DNA of 64,000 nt. Origin: Limimaricola sp. Its GTDB lineage: Bacteria; Pseudomonadota; Alphaproteobacteria; Rhodobacterales; Rhodobacteraceae. A program made the position numbers and the translations under genes. Positions 45,860 to 55,139 of this stretch are shown one piece after another (the stretch's first letter is position 1; the number at the start of each line of letters is the position of its first letter). The stretch spans positions 312,501 to 376,500 of the forward strand of contig NZ_WGLM01000004.1 of the NCBI RefSeq assembly GCF_016125575.1. Reading direction: 5' to 3'. The notes under the pieces are model-generated. The model ran no database searches. It was not told the origin of the DNA and saw nothing but the letters and a program-made list of their open reading frames with translations.

Positions 45860-46969
45860 TCAGCGGACGACAAAGTCAGCGTGAAGCGCGCCGGCTGCCT
45901 TGATGCTTTTGAGGATATCGATCATGTCGCGCGGCGACACACCGAGCGCGTTCAACCCCTGCACCACTTCCGATAGTGAGGCGCCGTCGCCAACCTCGGC
46001 CATTCCCGTGCCTGGATTTTCGGTGATGCTGGCGCGCGAGCGGGGCACGACCACCGTTTGCCCCTGGCTGAACGGATTGGGCTGCACCACCAGTGGATGA
46101 TCATCGACCTTCAGCGTGAGATTACCTTGGCTGACGGCCACGCGCGAAATCCGGACGTCGGCCCCCATCACGATGGTGCCCGACCGCTGATCAACCACGA
46201 CTGTGGCCCGTGTTTCGGGTTCGATCATCAGGTTCTCGATCCGGCCCAGGACGTGGGCGGGGGATGTCATGCCGGTGGCCGACAGCGTCAGCTCGACCGT
46301 GCCCGAATCGAGCATGCGCGCGACGGGCCGTCGGAAATCGGCGTTGATCGCCGCTTCGATCCGCCCGGCTGTGGTGAAATCGGGATTGCGCAGGGCCAGT
46401 CTGACCGTGCCGAGGCTGGACAGATCGAATGCGACCTCGCGCTCCACTATCGCGCCAGACGGAACCACGCCGGCGGTCGGAACGCCCTGTGTGACCGAAC
46501 TTGATGCGCCCTGCGCGCTGACGCCTCCGGCAATGATGGTACCCTGGGCGACGGCGTAGATGTCGCCATCAGCGGCCTTCAGCGGCGTCATCACCAGCGT
46601 GCCACCCAGCAGACTTTTCGAATCGCCTATGGCGGAAATCGTCACATCGATAGGGCTGCCCGCCCGGGCAAAAGGCGGCAAACTGGCCGTTACCAGAACC
46701 GCGGCCACGTTCTTGGGGCGGAACTGTTCGCCCGTCACATTGACGCCAAGCCGTTCCAGAACGCTCGACATGATTTCTTCGGTGAATGGCGCGTTGCGCA
46801 GGCCGTCCCCGGTTCCGTTCAGCCCGACGACAAGGCCATATCCCACCAGGTCGTTGGACCGGACACCTTCGAACTCGACAAGATCCTTGATCCTGACCGG
46901 CCCTGCGGCGACTGGCAGAGCCGCGACGCAAGCCAGCACCAGCAGTGTCGCGGCGCGTCTTATCATCAC
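45860..46969 (-). CDS. flgI: Flagellar P-ring protein FlgI
   Basis: 369 residues. A signal peptide (about 1-22, cleavage after VAAG-like) precedes the mature protein, which starts RIKDLVEFEGVRSNDLVGYG, and ends SIKAAGALHADFVVR; both ends are highly conserved in FlgI. It forms the periplasmic ring around the flagellar rod. The start is GTG at 46969, or ATG at 46966, overlapping the flgL stop. It is the last gene of the motB-flgE-flgK-flgL-flgI run and converges with the polysaccharide locus. Confidence 0.95.
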   Translation of the reverse strand: MMIRRAATLLVLACVAALPVAAGPVRIKDLVEFEGVRSNDLVGYGLVVGLNGTGDGLRNAPFTEEIMSSVLERLGVNVTGEQFRPKNVAAVLVTASLPPFARAGSPIDVTISAIGDSKSLLGGTLVMTPLKAADGDIYAVAQGTIIAGGVSAQGASSSVTQGVPTAGVVPSGAIVEREVAFDLSSLGTVRLALRNPDFTTAGRIEAAINADFRRPVARMLDSGTVELTLSATGMTSPAHVLGRIENLMIEPETRATVVVDQRSGTIVMGADVRISRVAVSQGNLTLKVDDHPLVVQPNPFSQGQTVVVPRSRASITENPGTGMAEVGDGASLSEVVQGLNALGVSPRDMIDILKSIKAAGALHADFVVR

Positions 46970-47977
46970 CGCAAGTACTCCGACAACCTAAGGTGCGAGA
47001 GCCGCGCGATAACGGTGAAATGCGTCTCGAGTGCGGTTTGAACGGCCTGCAGATTGGTTGCCGTTTCGAAAGGATCGGCCGAGACCATGTCGTTGCGGGC
47101 GGTGGTGATATAGGTCTTGCGCGCACTGAGGGCTGCCCGGGTGTCGGCGACGCTGGCCTCTGCCATACCGAGACCTGCCTGCAATGTGGCCATGGGTTGC
47201 GCAGCCGAGGCCGCTTGCCTGCCCGAAGCCTGCAAAAGACGGGCGCGTTCCAGACGATCCAATGGTGGTGTGCCGCCGCTGGCCAGCGAGGCCATGGCCG
47301 CGGCCTTCATCACGTCGCGCAGCGCCGGCGCATCCGCCCTTGCTGTAATGTCGACCACGGTGGTCTCGTAGATCCGGCGGCGCGGTGGCGCGCCGGTATC
47401 GCCAAGGTATCCGGCAGTGGCAAAGCCGCCTGCAGGATCGTCGAACCATGCCGCCACCGCCGCTTCAGCCTCGGCAGCGGTTTGCGCACCGGATGCGGCG
47501 CTGCGGATCTGCGTTAACATGTCTTCCGGGTTGGCCAGTACCGGGCCCGTGGCAGGCCGTGCCTGCAAAAGCCGTGCGATCATTCAGCCGCGCATTAAGC
47601 TTGGCCGCGATATCGATGAAGGCCGTCTTGCCCGCGTCGGCCGCAAGCAGCAACTGGTCTTCGGATGTGGCGTCGGTAATGCTTGTCAGGTTTTGCATCA
47701 GGTCCGCACGTCGGGCGTCGATGGCCTGCAGGCTGGTTTGCATCATGTCGAGCATCTGCCCGGTCTGTTGCGCCGCCTGGGCAAATCCGTCGATCAAGGT
47801 CAGCCCGCGGTCAAATCCTGCAAGGCGTTGAAGATCAGTGCCGACATGCCGGGCCAGATCGCTGCTTTGCCCGCTTGAAAGTTCGGCGCTCAGCGTTGCC
47901 AGCCGCGTCTTGAGGTCTTGCGTCTGGCGCAACGCGGCCAGCTGTCTGGCGCCGTCACCAAGAGAAACTATCGTCAT
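46966..47977 (-). pseudogene. flgL: flgL, hook-filament junction protein gene split by an apparent frameshift
   Basis: The gene is read in two frames. From the ATG at 47977 about 141 residues run (MTIVSLGDGARQLAAL... to DRTAFAGTA), with the FlgL N-terminus, and then enter a short frameshifted tail ending at 47465. A second frame (to 46966) carries the rest, from PVLANPEDMLTQIRS to the conserved FlgL/flagellin C-terminal helix (ATNLQAVQTALETHFTVIARLS). Joining them by one base near 47554 gives about 336 residues without a stop, the normal FlgL layout. The change could be a real mutation, a sequencing error or, least likely, programmed. If real, filament assembly would fail. Confidence 0.8.
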
Positions 47978-47979
47978 CG

Positions 47980-49428
47980 TCACAACTCCATCAATCTTTG
48001 CAACATCGACTGGACGGTTTGCATCACCTTGGCATTGGCCGAATAGGCCTGTTCGATCCGGATCAAGTTCTGCATTTCCTGGTCGGTATCGACACCACCT
48101 GCCAGTTCGGCCTGACACAGCGTATCAAGCCGCGCGCCGGCAAAGCTGGCCTCGTCCTCGGCACTTGTGCGCTGCAATGCCGTTTGCGCCGCAAGGCTGG
48201 CGGCATGGCCCGCCGCACTTCGCACTTCGCCGCCCGGAACAAGGCTGCGCGGATCGGCCAGCGCCGCACGGATACTGTCAAGTATCGAGGCATCACCGGC
48301 CGGCCCCGGCCCCGTGCTGCCAAGCCCGTCGCGCAGCCGCTGGATCGAGCCGCCGGCCTGTGGATCAATGGCCGCGGACAATGTGATGCGGCCGGAGAGC
48401 CCCGTCAGGTTCGCAGGATCGTAGGTCTGGCCGGCATCGGTCAGCAGGCCGGGGTTGCCGAGTGTCAGCGTCGGGTCGACGGCCGGGTCCTGCAGGCGCT
48501 GGGCGAGGTCGGCGGCGACGTAATCCAAGGCGGTCTGCGCGGCTTGCAGCCTGTCGTCGCGCAACGCGAAGGCTGCGCCCAGCCCGCCGCCATCCAGCCG
48601 CCCGACGGCACCACCGCCCGCAACCGGCTGGCCGTTGATCGTCAGGCCCGAAAGGGCGCCGGAGGCCAGCGTCATCTCCGGCACGATGGTATGGGTGGGT
48701 GTGAAGCCCACCGTCACCGCCTTGCCGTCCAGCAGGGTCTGGCCCGAGATGGTCATAAGCGCGATTTGCCCGTTTCCACGGTCGATTTCGCGCAGCGGTA
48801 CGATGCCGGCGACCTGATCGATTGCCTTTTGCCGGGCATCAAGCAAGGCCGACGTGTCGCCATTGCCGGCACGGATCCGGGCGATATCGGCATTCAACCC
48901 CTCAACTTGCGAAAGGGCTCCGTTCAGGCTGTCCACCTGCGCCGCAATATCGGCATCGGCCTGTTCGCGCATGTCGGCAATTCCTGCGGCCTGATCGTGC
49001 AGCGTGCTGACGACCGCGCCGAATTTTCCGGCGACGTCAGACAGCGCAATATCAGAGGCGGGATCGGCCCCTGCAGCGACAAGCGACTTTTCCAGCGCTG
49101 CGATGCGGGCCGAAAGCGAATCGGGCGAGTCGGCGGCGCCAAAGATCGCCTCAAGGTGTTGCAGCGCGCTGGCCGTGTCGCCCGCAGCGGTCTGGCTGGC
49201 TGTGGCGAGCCGTCGGTCGCCGATCAGCCGCTGGTCGACCATCCGGGTGACGCCATCAATGCTGACTCCGGCGCCGGTACCACCGAGGATCCGCGCTGAC
49301 AGGTCCACCCTGCGCGGACCGTAGCCATCGGTCATCGCGTTGGCGAGGTTCGACGAGACGACCTCGGCCATGCGCGAGGCCGCGGTCAGACCGCTCAGCG
49401 CGTTGGACAAGGTATTGGATATACTCAT
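47980..49428 (-). CDS. flgK: Flagellar hook-associated protein 1, FlgK
   Basis: 482 residues with the two conserved ends: SNTLSNALSGLTAASRMAEVVSSNLANA at the start and EMQNLIRIEQAYSANAKVMQTVQSMLQRLMEL at the end. It is shorter than the enterobacterial protein (about 550) as is usual in Rhodobacteraceae. FlgK joins the hook to the filament junction with FlgL. Two bases separate its stop from the flgL start. Confidence 0.95.
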   Translation of the reverse strand: MSISNTLSNALSGLTAASRMAEVVSSNLANAMTDGYGPRRVDLSARILGGTGAGVSIDGVTRMVDQRLIGDRRLATASQTAAGDTASALQHLEAIFGAADSPDSLSARIAALEKSLVAAGADPASDIALSDVAGKFGAVVSTLHDQAAGIADMREQADADIAAQVDSLNGALSQVEGLNADIARIRAGNGDTSALLDARQKAIDQVAGIVPLREIDRGNGQIALMTISGQTLLDGKAVTVGFTPTHTIVPEMTLASGALSGLTINGQPVAGGGAVGRLDGGGLGAAFALRDDRLQAAQTALDYVAADLAQRLQDPAVDPTLTLGNPGLLTDAGQTYDPANLTGLSGRITLSAAIDPQAGGSIQRLRDGLGSTGPGPAGDASILDSIRAALADPRSLVPGGEVRSAAGHAASLAAQTALQRTSAEDEASFAGARLDTLCQAELAGGVDTDQEMQNLIRIEQAYSANAKVMQTVQSMLQRLMEL

Positions 49429-49452
49429 CTTTCAGAACCTCGGCTGGTGTCG

Positions 49453-50754
49453 TTACCGCTTGATGTTGGTGGTTTCCTGCAGCATTTCATCCACTGTCTG
49501 GATCACCTTCGCGTTCGACGAATAGGCGCGCTGGGTCTGGATCAACTGGGTCAGTTCTCCGGCCACATCGGTGGCCGATTCCTCGCGCGCGAAGCTGACG
49601 ATGTCGCCAGTCGGGCCGTCGCCCGCGTTCCAGAGAAAGAAGTTGCCGCTTTGCGGACTGGGCCGGTACGTCTGGTCGTCCATCACCTCCAGCCCATTGA
49701 CGTTGGGCACGTCGACGAGGGGCACCTGGTAGATCACCCGGTCAATTCCGCTGTCGAAGGTGGCGTGGACATAGCCGCCGGGATCCACCTCGACCGAAGT
49801 GAGGTTGCCTGCCGGCATGCCGTTCTTGGAAATCGAGATCGGGGCAAAGCTGTCGCTTAATTGGGTGGTGCCATTGCTGTCGCCGGGCATGCCGATGTTA
49901 ACCGACAGGGGCCCGCCTGCCACGGTCAGGGCGACCTGCCCTGTCGCCGGATCGTAAGCCCCGCCCGAGATCGTGGTGACCGAGGCGAGTGTGCCGCCGC
50001 TGGCGCGGCTGTCGTCAAATTGCAGTTGGTATTGCCCCACGACGGCCCCGCCCGAGGCACTGTCGCGCAGCGTCATCGTCCAGAGGTTCGACGCACCACT
50101 CGCCGGCACCGAGGGCGAGAACGACACCGCAAGGTTGGCCGATTTTCCGAGGTTGTCGAAATATTCAACCGACAGCTCCTCGTCCGGCGCAACCGATCCG
50201 GCCTCGGTCGACGTGGCAGGCAGGTTGACGGCCAGATCGATGTTCGTCGTCGCCTCGCCCGCATATTGGTTGGTGTTGATCCGCACCGGCTGAAGACCAT
50301 CGACGGTGTCGCGCGGATAGGTGGGCAAAGTGCCGTCCGGCAACGCGGGCCATCCCATGAGAACCTGCCCGCTGGGCGTTGTCAGATACCCCTGATCGTC
50401 GGTGCGAAAAGACCCCGTCGTGGTCAACAACATCTCGGGGGTGCCGTTGGCGGCATTGACGCTGGCCATCGACGTTACCGGGATCATCCCGCGCCCGCGC
50501 ACGGCAAGATCGGTACCGTTGCTGGTCGAGACCAGCGCGCCGCCCTGATCGATCAGGCGCTGGTTGCTGGTGCGCACGCCGCCTGCGGAATAGCTGCCCT
50601 TATTGCTGTCGACGACCATCGAGTAGAAATCTGTCACCGCGCGCTTGTAGCCGTAGGTCGACGAATTGGCGATGTTGTCCGAGATGGTGGCCAGTCGCGT
50701 GGCATTGGCCGCAAGGCCCGCAACGCTGGCGTTGAGCGAGGAAGAAATCGTCAT
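49453..50754 (-). CDS. flgE: Flagellar hook protein FlgE
   Basis: 433 residues from MTISSSLNASVAGLAAN at 50754 (AAAGG ribosome site; an ATG at 50772 is too far upstream of it). It has the N-terminal rod/hook signature (ATISDNIANSSTYGYKRAVTDF), a variable middle and the C-terminal LIQTQRAYSSNAKVIQTVDEMLQETTNIKR signature. It is the first gene after motB and is followed at 24 bases by flgK. FlgE is the main subunit of the flexible hook. Confidence 0.95.
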   Translation of the reverse strand: MTISSSLNASVAGLAANATRLATISDNIANSSTYGYKRAVTDFYSMVVDSNKGSYSAGGVRTSNQRLIDQGGALVSTSNGTDLAVRGRGMIPVTSMASVNAANGTPEMLLTTTGSFRTDDQGYLTTPSGQVLMGWPALPDGTLPTYPRDTVDGLQPVRINTNQYAGEATTNIDLAVNLPATSTEAGSVAPDEELSVEYFDNLGKSANLAVSFSPSVPASGASNLWTMTLRDSASGGAVVGQYQLQFDDSRASGGTLASVTTISGGAYDPATGQVALTVAGGPLSVNIGMPGDSNGTTQLSDSFAPISISKNGMPAGNLTSVEVDPGGYVHATFDSGIDRVIYQVPLVDVPNVNGLEVMDDQTYRPSPQSGNFFLWNAGDGPTGDIVSFAREESATDVAGELTQLIQTQRAYSSNAKVIQTVDEMLQETTNIKR

Positions 50755-50842
50755 CGGTGAGCCTTTCTGCATCAGGATGAAACGAGCGGTTACAATCGCC
50801 CTAAGCCTGTGCCGCTTAACGTCGTCCTAACAGGCGCCGATT

Positions 50843-51688
50843 TTATCCACCCGGCGGGATGTCGGAGCGTAGCAACGTCACCTCGACCCGGTTGTTGCGG
50901 ATCGCCATCGGGTTGCGCACAGCCAGCTTGCGGTCAGCATGACCCGTCACGCGTCGGCAGCGCGCCGGTTCGAGCCCGTCATTTTCTAGCAGCGCCCGCA
51001 ACGCCAGCCCACGCGAAGTTGACAGGCCCCAGACCGGATTTTCACGAAACACGACCGGCCGCGCGGCAGTGTGACCGGCAACGGCCACGCCATTCTCGAC
51101 CAGCGCAAAACTGCGCGCCATCACCGTGGCGATTTCGCGTAACAGCGGCGTCGGCGTGTCGGTGTCGCCGTCGAAAAGTGGTGCGTCAGGCGTGTCGAAG
51201 ATCTCGATCACCAGCCCCTCGTCGGTCAGGCGCGTCACGATATGGCGCAGCGCCTTTTCCGACAGCGCGCTTTCGCCACCGCGGCCCAGAAGTATGTCCT
51301 CGACTCGGTTCAGTGCCGCGATCTGCGCCGGATCCGCCTGACCGGTTGCGCTGCTGCTGCCAGCACCAATTTGCTGCTGGCTGCCGCCGGTCCCATCGTG
51401 CGCCAACGCCTCTTGCGCAAAGAGGCTCGACCCCGCGAAAAGCTGGTCACCGCCGCCCGACACGCGGTTGAGCGCGATGGTCGGCGTGAAGTAATCCGCC
51501 AAGCCCTTGCGCTGTTTCTCTGTCGTGGCATTCAGCAGCCACATCAGCATGAAGAACGCCATCATCGCCGTCACGAAGTCGGCATATGCCACCTTCCAGG
51601 CCCCGCCGTGGTGTCCTCCACCGACGATGACCTTCTTGCGACGAATGATGACGGGAGCATTTGCATGCGCACCCATTTCCACCACCAT
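50843..51688 (-). CDS. motB: Flagellar motor stator protein MotB
   Basis: 281 residues. One membrane helix carries the proton-conducting aspartate (VAYADFVTAMMAFFMLMWLL, about residues 33-52), preceded by the basic cytoplasmic stretch RRKKVIVGGGHHGG. The C-terminal OmpA-like peptidoglycan-binding domain ends in VTGHADRKLAVRNP and NNRVEVTLL. No motA gene is adjacent in this window, so the partner is elsewhere. It is 88 bases upstream of flgE on the same strand. Confidence 0.95.
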   Translation of the reverse strand: MVVEMGAHANAPVIIRRKKVIVGGGHHGGAWKVAYADFVTAMMAFFMLMWLLNATTEKQRKGLADYFTPTIALNRVSGGGDQLFAGSSLFAQEALAHDGTGGSQQQIGAGSSSATGQADPAQIAALNRVEDILLGRGGESALSEKALRHIVTRLTDEGLVIEIFDTPDAPLFDGDTDTPTPLLREIATVMARSFALVENGVAVAGHTAARPVVFRENPVWGLSTSRGLALRALLENDGLEPARCRRVTGHADRKLAVRNPMAIRNNRVEVTLLRSDIPPGG

Positions 51689-51751
51689 CTCTCACCCGTC
51701 AGCCGGGCTAACAGGCAGTGGTGAAGCGGTGATTAACGGGTCAAATTGAGC

Positions 51752-52516
51752 CTATTGCCGGCGCCGATAGATGTCGTCCTGTCCGCAGAATTCGACAAGG
51801 TCATAGCCCGCAGCGCGCATGATCCGGCCGATCTGGGGCGCGCCGGCGTTATTCTCGATCGCCCAGATGCCGACACGGTGACGTCCGAAGGGAAAGCTTT
51901 CCAGCACGGCCAGTTCGCCTCCCTCGATATCAAGCGAAACAAAATCGGGATGCTCCAGCCCCACATCTTCGAGGATGTCAGGCAGGGTGCGCGTCTTGAC
52001 CGTCAGGATCGTTTCGTCATGACGCGGATCGGCCCGGACGCGGGCAAGAAGCTGTGGATCGTAGCAGTCGCTTAACCCGCTCATCTGCGTGAACCCCGCG
52101 TTGACAGCGATAAAGTCTGCCTCGCCCGGCTGATCAGCGACAGCGGCGCCGATACACGGACAGCGCCGGGCAAGGCGCGCGCGCTCCAGCTGTGTCGGCA
52201 TCGGCTCTACCAGCACACCGGTCCAGCCGCGCCAGATCTCGAAGAAAAGGGTGTTTGAACCGGTCGTCCCGTCATAGCCTCCGACATCAACGAAGGTCCC
52301 GCCGCGCTTGCCGTTCAGCAGCCGGTCGATGACCACGTCTTGCCCGGCCTGCGAGCGAAACGGATAGGCAGGCTCCAGCATGCGCCGCACGACATGGAGT
52401 TCGGCCATCAGCGGACCGCGGCGGCGGCTGCGTTCCCCCTCCAGCGCGTCGACGAGTCGGGTCTGCAATGCGCGCAGGTCGGCGCGAATGTCCTGCAGTG
52501 TCCGTGCCTCGGTCAT
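51752..52516 (-). CDS. FkbM family methyltransferase
   Basis: 254 residues. The S-adenosylmethionine motif I is FVDVGGYDGTTGSNT near 100, and the second conserved block is PDFVSLDIEGGELAVLESF near 200. FkbM-type enzymes O-methylate sugars in glycans and glycopeptides. It is the last gene of the glycan-type cluster 51.7-56.8 kb and overlaps the DUF6165 gene by four bases. Whether it acts on the flagellin-linked or an envelope glycan is unknown. Confidence 0.88.
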   Translation of the reverse strand: MTEARTLQDIRADLRALQTRLVDALEGERSRRRGPLMAELHVVRRMLEPAYPFRSQAGQDVVIDRLLNGKRGGTFVDVGGYDGTTGSNTLFFEIWRGWTGVLVEPMPTQLERARLARRCPCIGAAVADQPGEADFIAVNAGFTQMSGLSDCYDPQLLARVRADPRHDETILTVKTRTLPDILEDVGLEHPDFVSLDIEGGELAVLESFPFGRHRVGIWAIENNAGAPQIGRIMRAAGYDLVEFCGQDDIYRRRQ

Positions 52517-52926
52517 GCCTTGCCCTCGGTCGCCGGGCCCGTCGGATGATAGGATTTCTCCTCGATCAGGGCCGAGCCAAGCAGCAGATTGATCTCGCGC
52601 TTGATGGCCGCACGCCTGTCATTGGTCTGGTAGACCGCCCGTGCAAGCCGGACGAAGGCGGGCCCGAAATCCTGCCGGGCTTCGCAGGCGCGGATATCGT
52701 CCTCGATCTGCCAAAGCGCGGCGTTGATGCGGTACAGGTCTTCCCACAGCGGCGCGAGGGCGGGCAGTGCCGGCAAGGCCCGGTCAGCCACGTTTTGCAG
52801 CGCGGCCATTTCGTGTCTGACATGGCGCAACTTCGCCTCATCGGTCATTCGTTCGGCCTTCAGCCGCAGGATTGTCAGCTTGTCGATCAACTCTCCGGGC
52901 GCGGTGGGCAGAAGGATTTCCGTCAT
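52513..52926 (-). CDS. DUF6165 family small protein
   Basis: 137 residues from the ATG at 52926, overlapping the stop of the TPR-glycosyltransferase gene (ATGA). The sequence (PGELIDKLTILRLKAERM near the start, LWQIEDDIRACEARQDFG in the middle) is helical and matches the DUF6165 family known from alphaproteobacterial glycosyltransferase loci. The function is unknown; such proteins appear beside TPR-glycosyltransferases, so a role as partner or regulator is plausible but unproven. Confidence 0.75.
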   Translation of the reverse strand: MTEILLPTAPGELIDKLTILRLKAERMTDEAKLRHVRHEMAALQNVADRALPALPALAPLWEDLYRINAALWQIEDDIRACEARQDFGPAFVRLARAVYQTNDRRAAIKREINLLLGSALIEEKSYHPTGPATEGKA

Positions 52927-54284
52927 CCGCGCGCCTCCAGCAGCGCCTGCAGCTCGGCCAGGATGGCATTGAATGGCGCGGACCAGTCGCGCGGTCTTTG
53001 CTGCCGGAACAACCGCATCGTTGGATACCAGGGCGTTGTTTCGCCAGCATGGGTATAGACCCAGAACGGATCCCAGTGCAGCACGACCCATGTGGGCAGG
53101 CCCAATGTGCCGGCAATATGCGCGGTTGCGGTGTCAGAGGTGATGATCAGGTCCATTTCCTGCATCGTCGCGGCACAATCCGCAAAATCACGGTCTGTGC
53201 TGGCGGTGTCGAGGATGAACGCTTTGCTGCCATCTACCCGATAAGGCCCCAGTTCCGGGCCCTTGTAGACTGAGAAAAGCTGCACACCCGGCAGGTCTGT
53301 CAGCGGCAGGAACTCACGATGACTGAAAGAGCGAAAGACGTTTCCCTTGTAGGTGACGGACCCGGTCCATACCACGCCAATGCGGAACTTTTCGCGATAG
53401 GGCGCAACGATACGACGGGCTCTCTGGCGCGCCTCCTCGGGGACGTGCAGCGTGGCGGGCGGCGGAATGGCCGGGCCCGGCTGCAGGTCTGCCAAGGGCA
53501 GGTCCATCAGGTTGACCCAGCCATCGACGGGTTCGTCCGGGCGGGAAAGGCTACCGGTCCGATCGACCCCCGGCAGAGCAGAAAACAGTCTCTGCAAAGG
53601 CCTGTCGACGTGAAAGAGAACCCTGGCACCCAAGGCCTTGAGGCGCGGCAGATAGCGGGCGAAAAGGACGGCGTCGCCGAAGCCCTGCTCGGGCAGGACC
53701 AAAAGCGTCTTGCCTGCCGCGTCACCACCTTGCCATTCCGGCCATGGCAGCTTGCGTGGCGTCAGTTCGCCCCCCTGCCAGCGGGCCCGGTAATTGGCAA
53801 AGCCCGCCGCATGGTCGCCGGCACCAAGCTGGGCAAATGCCAGCTGGATGCGCAGTTCCGCGTCATCCGGATGCGCGGCCATCGCTGTCTGAAGATAGGC
53901 AATGGCCTCGGCATAGGCCCCCTTGCCGCGCAGGCATCGGCCGATCATCGCCTTGTGCATCGCATCGTCTGGCCGGTCTACCAGCACCGAACGGCGCATT
54001 GCGATCGATTCGTCGTAGCGGCCGATATCGGAAAGGATGTTGGCATAATTGCTGCGGATGCCCTCGGCCTTCGGGTCCAGCGCAATGGCCCGTTCCTGCG
54101 CGCGCAGCGCCTGGTCGTGCAACTGTTTCTGCCGCAGTACGACACCAAGGTTCGACCAGATTCCGGCATCCTCCGGCGTGCGCTCGAGATGGTCGGCATA
54201 GTGCCGCAACGCTTCGTCCAGCCTGCCGGCCCGGTGCGCGGCGATGCCCGAGTCGCGCACCTGCGTCGTCGCGGCCTCTGCCAC
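52923..54284 (-). CDS. TPR-repeat glycosyltransferase (GT41/ADP-heptosyltransferase fold)
   Basis: 453 residues from GTG at 54284, which has GAGGGG eight bases upstream; an ATG at 54326 would overlap the upstream gene by 38 bases. Residues about 15-150 hold TPR units with a 34-residue period (EDAGIWSNLGVVLRQKQLHD..., AEGIRSNYANILSDIGRYDES). The C-terminal part (about 195-440) has a heptosyltransferase-like GT-B fold with VVWTGSVTYKGN and ITSDTATAHIAGTLGLPTWVVL. Homologues modify proteins or glycans. It sits in the five-gene cluster with DUF6165. Confidence 0.85.
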   Translation of the reverse strand: MAEAATTQVRDSGIAAHRAGRLDEALRHYADHLERTPEDAGIWSNLGVVLRQKQLHDQALRAQERAIALDPKAEGIRSNYANILSDIGRYDESIAMRRSVLVDRPDDAMHKAMIGRCLRGKGAYAEAIAYLQTAMAAHPDDAELRIQLAFAQLGAGDHAAGFANYRARWQGGELTPRKLPWPEWQGGDAAGKTLLVLPEQGFGDAVLFARYLPRLKALGARVLFHVDRPLQRLFSALPGVDRTGSLSRPDEPVDGWVNLMDLPLADLQPGPAIPPPATLHVPEEARQRARRIVAPYREKFRIGVVWTGSVTYKGNVFRSFSHREFLPLTDLPGVQLFSVYKGPELGPYRVDGSKAFILDTASTDRDFADCAATMQEMDLIITSDTATAHIAGTLGLPTWVVLHWDPFWVYTHAGETTPWYPTMRLFRQQRPRDWSAPFNAILAELQALLEARG

Positions 54285-54288
54285 CGGC

Positions 54289-55077
54289 CTACCCCTCGCC
54301 GCGCGGCCGCTTGAGCGGGCTGACAAGCTGGGCCGGTCGCCGGGCCTCGGCCGCCTCGAAAAGCGAGAACGTCTGGTTGACGTAGTTCACGGCGCCCGAA
54401 ATCAGGTCCATGTAATCGGTCAGGTCCTGCGTCACTTCGGTTTCTACCACGCTGACTCCACGGTCCTGCGGAAGCGTCTCGAACATGGCGTAAAACAGCG
54501 GATCGCCCCGCGAGATCTTCAGCGGCTTCTCGGTATCGTGCCACTCGAACGCCCACATCAGCGGGCGTGGCCAGACATTGATCGGAAAGCGCCCGCCAAA
54601 GATCGTCCCCGGCATCGGCTCGCGCGTGTAATGCATGAAGGGCGCGATCTGTGACATGTACACAGGCTCGTCCGCGACAAAGACGTAAGGCAGTGACAGC
54701 TGGATCGTGGGCACGCCGGCATGGCGCCATTCGCGTTCGTCGGTGATGTGCAGCTTGTCGCGCAGCTTGTTGGACCGAATGCCACCTTGATCGCCGGCAA
54801 GATTGCGCAAGGCAGGTTTACCGTCCTTGTCGCGGACAAAGCCAAGATGCAGGTCGAACGGGCAGCGGATCAGGAAGTGCCTGCTTTCAAGGTTGATGAC
54901 CGCCGGACAGCGCGAGGCACTTTTGGCGTGAGTCCGGTTCAAGTCTGCCGATCGGACCCGCTCTGGCGGGAAATAGATGATGCCGGCCTTCTTTTCGGTC
55001 AGAAACCAGCCGACCGTTACTGGTCCTCCGGACGGCGGCGCATCGCGCGTGTTCTCGAAGTTGACTGACAACCGCAT
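54289..55077 (-). CDS. Conserved protein of unknown function in glycan cluster
   Basis: 262 residues from the ATG at 55077 (GGAGG seven to eight bases upstream). I do not recognise a named family. It has a soluble, globular composition with no signal peptide or membrane segment, several aromatic-rich segments (LPYVFVADEPVYMSQIAPFMHY, PLMWAFEWHDTEKP), and a tail rich in arginine. It lies between the TPR-glycosyltransferase and the GT4 gene, and I infer a role in the same pathway. Confidence 0.7.
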   Translation of the reverse strand: MRLSVNFENTRDAPPSGGPVTVGWFLTEKKAGIIYFPPERVRSADLNRTHAKSASRCPAVINLESRHFLIRCPFDLHLGFVRDKDGKPALRNLAGDQGGIRSNKLRDKLHITDEREWRHAGVPTIQLSLPYVFVADEPVYMSQIAPFMHYTREPMPGTIFGGRFPINVWPRPLMWAFEWHDTEKPLKISRGDPLFYAMFETLPQDRGVSVVETEVTQDLTDYMDLISGAVNYVNQTFSLFEAAEARRPAQLVSPLKRPRGEG

Positions 55078-55139
55078 CGCCGCCTCCCGTTTTGCAATTC
55101 CAGTAGAATCGCAATCGCATGACGAAGTCAAAATCCCTG

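Noticed and set aside
47465-47550. The C-terminal tail of the first flgL frame as a genuine ending
   Set aside because: Its residues (cysteine-, proline- and arginine-rich) do not match FlgL, while the other frame does, so the tail is the product of the shift.
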